This document shows, one piece after another, positions 22,192 to 25,258 of a DNA stretch of 25,258 nt. Both the position numbers and the translations under genes were made by a program. The DNA comes from Patescibacteria group bacterium (lineage in GTDB: Bacteria > Patescibacteriota > Minisyncoccia > Portnoybacterales > GWB1-42-6), in assembly GCA_018826025.1 (NCBI GenBank), contig JAHKAK010000118.1, positions 1 through 25,258 on the forward strand, read 5' to 3'. Numbering within the stretch: the stretch's first letter is position 1; each line of letters opens with the position of its first letter. The notes under the pieces were generated by a model, which saw nothing but the letters and a program-made list of their open reading frames with translations, was not told where the DNA came from and did not search any database.

Positions 22192-22230
22192 GCTCAACGG
22201 CTCAACCCGTTGAGCCGTTGAGCTTTTTTT
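22192..22230 (+). terminator. Strong intrinsic terminator with no gene upstream
   Basis: GCTCAACGGCTCAAC (22192-22206), CC, GTTGAGCCGTTGAGC (22209-22223) is a perfect 15-bp stem directly followed by seven Ts. It points to the plus strand, yet no plus-strand open frame precedes it within about 300 bases. Confidence 0.8.
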
Positions 22231-22289
22231 AGAATTTTGTCCCCCTTGTAAAGGGGGATTAAGGGGGTTAGCCACTACCGAAGTGAAAA

Positions 22290-22322
22290 CCACTGAAGTC
22301 AGGATTTGGCGGATTTCAAACC
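22290..22322 (-). repeat. Gene-end hairpin motif, copy 1
   Basis: CCACTGAAGTCAGGA followed by TTTGGCGGATTTCAA. It carries the shared 15-base core TTYRGYRGAKTTCAA and lies about 60 bases beyond the end of the Fic-like remnant. The rest of 22231-22382 holds a CCCCCTTGTAAAGGGGG hairpin and TACGGCTCA...TGAGCCGTA, and no gene. Confidence 0.5.
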
Positions 22323-22382
22323 GCTTAACAGACTTAAAGCAGGTTTACGGCTCAAGGCGGGGTGAGCCGTAGAATAGACAAC

Positions 22383-22487
22383 TTATTTTAACGCGTAGAA
22401 AGCGCCTTTTTGCGAGCCTTGCCGGATAATCCTGTCGTCTTTCTCCGACTCGTCCAGATAACGGGTAGCCGTGACATCCGAAAGCTT
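22383..22487 (-). pseudogene. C-terminal remnant, probably of a Fic-family protein
   Basis: The minus strand encodes KLSDVTATRYLDESEKDD, RIIRQGSQKGAFYALK and then TAA. A DVTATRYL helix-turn-helix followed by a short beta wing ending in GAFYAL resembles the winged-helix C-terminus found after the catalytic domain in many Fic proteins. An in-frame stop lies just upstream, at 22488-22490, and no HPFxxGNGR motif is found. Only the tail remains. A palindrome (CCAATAACAT...ATGTTATTGG, about 22494-22537) sits at the break. The family call is tentative. Confidence 0.4.
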
Positions 22488-22568
22488 TTAACGCCAATAA
22501 CATACCAACAAACTCCAGTTTTTAAGGATGTTATTGGTACGTTAATGTTCTGATCCATTTTCGCGGCT

Positions 22569-22599
22569 GGCTGAAGCCGGGCTTTGGCGGAGTTCAATC
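22569..22599 (-). repeat. Gene-end hairpin motif, copy 2
   Basis: GGCTGAAGCCGGGC followed by TTTGGCGGAGTTCAA. It overlaps the stop codon of the toxin-like gene. An AT-rich perfect stem (CAATCTTTAA at 22595-22604, TTAAAGATTG at 22611-22620) adjoins it and may help end that transcript. Confidence 0.5.
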
Positions 22600-23019
22600 T
22601 TTAATATTTTTTAAAGATTGTTTCCATTCAAAAATTATCGTACCCCTCAAAAAAGGATCGCTTGCGATATCCTTTATGACAAAAAGTGATGTTTTTAAAA
22701 TCTTAAAGGCTTTCTTAAAATCATCTCTATCCAATTTGTCTTTTGGTTGAAGACCCTTTGCCAATCCGGTTTTGGAGACTAAGTCCTTTCTATTAAAACA
22801 GGCAAAACTATCACAATTAAAACATCTATATTTTTTACAATCTAACAAAAAAGCCCAATGCTTGGGATTTCGAGATGTGATAACGCAACAAAGAAGACTG
22901 TTTTTGTATTTGGTCGCCTCCTCGGGAAGCAAAACCAGACCGAAGTGTTTTGCCGATTCGCCCGTATCGGTAAATTGGTACTGTGAAAATAAAGGAATAT
23001 CGCCGGGTTTAAAGCTCAT
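22594..23019 (-). CDS. Putative toxin, PemK/MazF-like
   Basis: The 141-residue protein starts MSFKPGDIPLFSQYQFTD and has HFGLVLLPEEA, then LLCCVITSRNPKHWAFLLD. Later comes DSFACFNRKDLVSK, with GLAKGLQPKDKLDRDDFKKA after it. The order GDI, a strand ending V(L)L, an I-T-S strand and a 'DSF...R...LV' strand follows the PemK/MazF fold, which usually cleaves mRNA. Individual catalytic residues are not certain. Cys61, Cys66, Cys69 and Cys74 form a cluster absent from typical MazF and could bind metal. Its start overlaps the antitoxin-like stop as ATGA (23016-23019), so the two are translationally coupled. A different toxin fold is possible. Confidence 0.55.
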   Translation of the reverse strand: MSFKPGDIPLFSQYQFTDTGESAKHFGLVLLPEEATKYKNSLLCCVITSRNPKHWAFLLDCKKYRCFNCDSFACFNRKDLVSKTGLAKGLQPKDKLDRDDFKKAFKILKTSLFVIKDIASDPFLRGTIIFEWKQSLKNIKD

Positions 23020-23546
23020 GACAAATCCGAGTACGACTCGACTACATCCGAATCAACAATTACCGATGTAAAATCAAGTACCGCGCCCTTTTTAACCTCT
23101 ACGCCTTTTTCTTCTCGTATAATTGCCCGCATCGGCTCAGTCTTATATACAAGATTTTTCAACTTCTTCTGTGTTAATGGCAATAGCTTCGCCAAAAAAT
23201 TATCTAAAAATATCGTTTCCCCAAGACTAAAAGAAAGCTTCGGTATTTTTTTTGCCAAGCTATGAGCATCCCTGGGATAACCGTATTCTTTATTTTCTAT
23301 TACTTCTTTTTTGACATACCCCCGACAAATAAGTTTTTCAATTGCCGAATAAATATTGACTGAAATAGGCCCATTTTTGTCACGAACAAAAATGATATCT
23401 GGTATTAAAAAAGTTCCCGCGTATTTTAAAGATATGACCTGCAAAAGATACGCTATCTTAAAAAGCTGAAATTTTGATAAATCTTTAGTTCCAGCCTTAT
23501 GAGCCCTATCCAAAATAAGGAGTAGAAGTTGTTCGATTTTACTCAT
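23016..23546 (-). CDS. SocA/Panacea-like antitoxin
   Basis: The Panacea domain (DUF4065, SocA-like) neutralises many unrelated toxins in two-gene systems. Here residues 1-80 follow its pattern: LLLLILDRAHKAG, then LSKFQLFKIAYLLQ (23-36) matching the 'LxxxKLxKLLYfa' helix. DKNGPISVNIYSAI (56-69) comes next, matching the 'GPv...vY' motif, with a K-rich wing after it. Residues 80-176 are charged and less conserved, probably the toxin-contacting part. It is the first gene of the pair and overlaps the toxin-like gene by four bases. A consensus TATAAT is positioned six bases upstream of its ATG. Confidence 0.65.
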   Translation of the reverse strand: MSKIEQLLLLILDRAHKAGTKDLSKFQLFKIAYLLQVISLKYAGTFLIPDIIFVRDKNGPISVNIYSAIEKLICRGYVKKEVIENKEYGYPRDAHSLAKKIPKLSFSLGETIFLDNFLAKLLPLTQKKLKNLVYKTEPMRAIIREEKGVEVKKGAVLDFTSVIVDSDVVESYSDLS

Positions 23547-23552
23547 AAATTC

Positions 23553-23558
23553 ATTATA
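23553..23558 (-). promoter_or_regulatory. -10 box of the toxin-antitoxin pair, predicted leaderless
   Basis: On the minus strand TATAAT (23558 to 23553) ends six bases before the ATG at 23546, so transcription would start at about the first codon. No good -35 box is seen at 17 bases. The neighbouring inverted-repeat element (23568-23629) lies where the upstream promoter part would be. Confidence 0.5.
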
Positions 23559-23567
23559 AGCAAAGCT

Positions 23568-23629
23568 TGAAATTGGTTCGTTCGGTCAAAATGAAAGTTT
23601 ACTTTCATTTTACCTCACTGCCAATTATA
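23568..23629. mobile_element. TATAATTGG element, copy C (inverted)
   Basis: GAAATTGGTTCGTTCGGTCA, an inner AAAATGAAAGT / ACTTTCATTTT hairpin, CCTCACTGCCAATTATA. This is the same 63-bp core as in copies A and B but in the opposite orientation and without the CTCCTCC hairpin beside it. It sits directly upstream of the toxin-antitoxin promoter. Confidence 0.65.
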
Positions 23630-23710
23630 CCAAAGTCTGCTTGATTAAAAAAGCTTACTCTCCGCAATTAAAACAACTTTTTTGAACAAAATTCCGCGCC
23701 GCCCTTGCTT

Positions 23711-23741
23711 GCCCTTCCGTAGCCGAAAGGCGAAGGAGGGC
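23711..23741. repeat. CGAAGGAGGG-class hairpin
   Basis: GCCCTTCCGTAGCCGAAAGG followed by CGAAGGAGGGC, related to the segments nested in the repeats near 325-350, 17601-17620 and 21970-21990. The rest of 23547-23839 is AT-rich or GC-rich non-coding sequence with no gene seen. Confidence 0.55.
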
Positions 23742-23810
23742 CCCGCCCCGCCTTTGATAATCTTCCGCCGCCGCTGTGCTTGTCGTAATTTAGACAGACG
23801 ACTTATTAAA

Positions 23811-23837
23811 GTCTAACTTCAGCAGAGTTCAATCCCC
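23811..23837 (-). repeat. Gene-end hairpin motif, copy 3
   Basis: GTCTAACTTCAGCAGAGTTC, then AATCCCC. It contains the 15-base core as TTCAGCAGAGTTCAA and lies two bases beyond the stop of the 73-codon gene. Confidence 0.5.
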
Positions 23838-23839
23838 AA

Positions 23840-24061
23840 CTACTTTGTGTCTATAATACGTCTTCGCTTTGGATATTGATGCCCTATACCGATTACTTGT
23901 CGTAATTTAATCGGAGGCCTTTTTACTTCTTCAAAATTTTTATTATTGACCTCTACGCACGTTCTCTGAAGTTGTTTTAAAATTCCAATTGCATTTCGCC
24001 TGATTGTTGAATCCGCACTGCTTAAAAGCTCTCCCAAGGTTTTTTGTGTAAAATCTATCAT
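23840..24061 (-). CDS. Small hypothetical protein
   Basis: The 73-residue product starts MIDFTQKTLGELLSSADSTI and continues RRNAIGILKQLQRTC, a well-formed helical, HEAT-like or adaptor-like beginning. It is followed by a basic tail (KRPPIKLRQVIGIGHQYPKR). The tail region contains a small palindrome (CCGATTA...TAATCGG) whose loop recurs just downstream of the gene, so the C-terminal third may be read from repeat DNA and the original gene may have been longer. No family is recognised. Confidence 0.4.
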   Translation of the reverse strand: MIDFTQKTLGELLSSADSTIRRNAIGILKQLQRTCVEVNNKNFEEVKRPPIKLRQVIGIGHQYPKRRRIIDTK

Positions 24062-24125
24062 AATTTTTTATTAATTATTATCTAACTCGCCTTTCATTGA
24101 TTTATATAAAACCGAATTACAAACG

Positions 24126-24157
24126 CTACCGAAGTTTAACTTCAGTAGATTTCAAAA
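24126..24157 (-). repeat. Gene-end hairpin motif, copy 4
   Basis: CTACCGAAGTTTAACTTCAG, then TAGATTTCAAAA. The arms CTACCGAAGTT and AACTTCAGTAG pair with one mismatch. It contains the 15-base core as TTCAGTAGATTTCAA and lies a few bases beyond the stop of the next gene. Confidence 0.55.
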
Positions 24158-24164
24158 CGACTTA

Positions 24165-24398
24165 TTAAAAATCTTTAATTCCCGAATAAGTACCAATAAT
24201 AAAAATACTATCAATAAAAAGAATAAATCCGCCACTTCTCCAATCTCCATAAAGCATAGCCGTTAATCCTACACTTGTAAGAATGACAATAAAAGGATTA
24301 TCTAATAAAGATATTTTTGTTTTTTTATTTAGATAAGGTGATATTAAAAATACCATTAAAAGAATAAAAGCGGCAAGAATAACTGATAGAGTTTCCAT
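24165..24398 (-). CDS. Small integral membrane protein
   Basis: The 77 residues are mostly hydrophobic: METLSVILAAFILLMVFLIS, then a short KKTKISLLDN loop, then PFIVILTSVGLTAMLYGDWR and SGGFILFIDSIFIIGTYSGI. This gives three likely membrane helices. No family is recognised. The frame is open up to an ATG at 24455, but that would overlap the upstream gene by 31 bases. The ATG at 24398 leaves a 26-base gap and starts at the hydrophobic part, so it is preferred. It is probably co-transcribed with the upstream 213-codon gene. Confidence 0.55.
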   Translation of the reverse strand: METLSVILAAFILLMVFLISPYLNKKTKISLLDNPFIVILTSVGLTAMLYGDWRSGGFILFIDSIFIIGTYSGIKDF

Positions 24399-24424
24399 AA
24401 ATTTAAAATATTTTATTGCTCGAA

Positions 24425-25066
24425 TTAGAAAAGTCCTTGGTCCTTTTCTAACCACAGAACGGCAGGCGCTGACCTTTTACTAGTTAACATAAAATCACAA
24501 CAAACCCAATAATGCGGACAATACCCGGCTATATTATATATGCTATTTTTTAATACTGGCATCTCTTTTATGTTTCTTGGAAATACCCGAATTAAAACCT
24601 CTATGGGGTCTACATAATTACAGGGAATCTGTAGCTTAAATCCCTGATATTTTTCGGTAAAGATACACTCGTTTAACGGAGGAGAAATAACTTTTAAAAA
24701 AATAAATGACCTTATAACTGGAAACCAATTAATCTTCTTGCTTGATATCGTCTGATCTTTATTCTCTGAATCCTTCTGTCGTATATGTATAATATTTCTT
24801 TTAGGATGTAAACTAACATGAACACCCTTTAAATTTTCCATAGAATTTTCTTTTTTCCCTTGCTTGATGATATCATTCCATACGCCAGTCTCTAAGATGG
24901 GATATTTACTAAAATTATTTAAAAATGCCGGAGCATAAACAAGGGAGCCGTCTGGCTTAAAATCAAGGGTGCCAAAATTAACCTTAAAATCACGCCAATT
25001 TATTAAAATCCTTATATTTTTCTTGTTTGTTTTATCAACAGCAACTCGCATAATCTTATCTAACAT
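24425..25066 (-). CDS. Hypothetical protein of the accessory island
   Basis: The 213-residue soluble protein is not recognised. It has alternating strands and loops (VNFGTLDFKPDGSLVYAPAF, then VHVSLHPKRNIIHIRQKD) and a C-terminal part with several Cys and aromatics (IAGYCPHYWVCCDFMLTSKR). The 'DFKPDGSLVYAP' and 'VHVSLHPKRNIIHIR' segments look like a beta-barrel or sandwich. Codons are AT-rich compared with the secretion cluster, suggesting recent acquisition. A TAGAAT lies seven bases before the ATG at 25066, another possible near-leaderless promoter. Confidence 0.6.
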   Translation of the reverse strand: MLDKIMRVAVDKTNKKNIRILINWRDFKVNFGTLDFKPDGSLVYAPAFLNNFSKYPILETGVWNDIIKQGKKENSMENLKGVHVSLHPKRNIIHIRQKDSENKDQTISSKKINWFPVIRSFIFLKVISPPLNECIFTEKYQGFKLQIPCNYVDPIEVLIRVFPRNIKEMPVLKNSIYNIAGYCPHYWVCCDFMLTSKRSAPAVLWLEKDQGLF

Positions 25067-25111
25067 TTTTATAATTCTAAAATTGAAATATTGAAATTAA
25101 ATATTACAAGA

Positions 25112-25258
25112 TTATTTAAAAGGCTTAAACGGACTCGCATAACCTTTTTTGCCGGTATAGGGGTTATAATTTCCTTTGGTAGAAAAATTATCTAATTTAG
25201 TTTTGTTTGACGAGGTTTTGTAATAAGGCATTACATAAGTCCCCGTGCTTTTTTTAAC
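25112..25258 (-). CDS. C-terminal end of a protein with the NPYTGKxG tail (5' part outside window)
   Basis: The minus strand is open from the window edge to a TAA at 25112-25114. It encodes STGTYVMPYYKTSSNKTKLD, then NFSTKGNYNPYTGKKGYASP and FKPFK. A 'GTYV.P.Y.T..N..K.DN.STKGN.NPYTGK.G' tail is found at the C-terminus of many small exported or nuclease-like bacterial proteins. Its function is not known to me. The main domain lies outside the window. Confidence 0.75.
   Translation of the reverse strand, partial: VKKSTGTYVMPYYKTSSNKTKLDNFSTKGNYNPYTGKKGYASPFKPFK

Noticed and set aside
22290..24157. Integron attC sites
   Set aside because: The four hairpins lack paired RYYYAAC and GTTRRRY core sites in the required arrangement, and no integrase is present.
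17456..24157. CRISPR array
   Set aside because: Repeats are few, palindromic, unevenly spaced and differ in orientation; there are no regular spacers and no cas genes.

Overview
The window looks like a chromosomal segment of a Candidate Phyla Radiation bacterium, most likely a Parcubacterium (Patescibacteria). The reasons are the gene set (PrgI, TraC-like protein, VirB4, VirB6-like protein, small pilin and a thrombospondin-type-3 secreted protein in one cluster), the NPYTGKxG tail at the right edge, the almost complete absence of Shine-Dalgarno sequences, and the dense load of short palindromic repeats. TGA is used as an ordinary stop, including in two ATGA start/stop overlaps, so this is not a lineage that reads TGA as glycine.

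Left part (1-7323). The C-terminal end of an integrase-type transposase is followed by about 490 bases of nested palindromic repeats. Then come a UvrD/PcrA helicase split by a 382-residue intein, the 16S rRNA dimethyltransferase RsmA, and on the opposite strand a DUF192 protein coupled to a large UbiA-family membrane prenyltransferase. Both uvrD and rsmA carry repeat DNA translated in frame.

Centre (7368-20443). A long run of plus-strand genes encodes a type IV secretion/pilus-like envelope machine: a secreted Ca-binding TSP3 protein, a large exported coiled-coil protein, VirB6-like membrane protein, a cytosolic protein with a duplicated motif, PrgI (VirB3-like), a TraC-like protein, the VirB4 ATPase, a small membrane protein, an exported beta-rich protein, a TrbC/VirB2-like pilin and an anchored beta-propeller protein. 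No relaxase or VirD4 coupling protein is present here, so secretion, DNA uptake or surface attachment is as likely as conjugation. Several of these genes are separated by long self-complementary spacers that run from one stop codon to the next start codon.

Right part (20403-25258). A minus-strand O-antigen-ligase-like gene with two in-frame repeat insertions overlaps the propeller gene tail to tail. After a repeat-rich gap lies an AT-richer minus-strand accessory island: a probable Fic C-terminal remnant, a toxin-antitoxin pair (SocA/Panacea-like antitoxin plus a PemK/MazF-like protein), three unrecognised genes, and the end of a protein with the NPYTGKKG tail. A 15-base hairpin motif recurs near the 3' ends of the island's genes.

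Mobile and repeat DNA is the main oddity. There are at least three short-repeat classes: TGTCATTCC...GGAATGACA palindromes, CCCTCTCC/GGAGAGGG hairpins, and a 63-bp TATAATTGG-ended element in three copies. A 153-bp inverted-repeat element also sits exactly at the start codon of the propeller gene.
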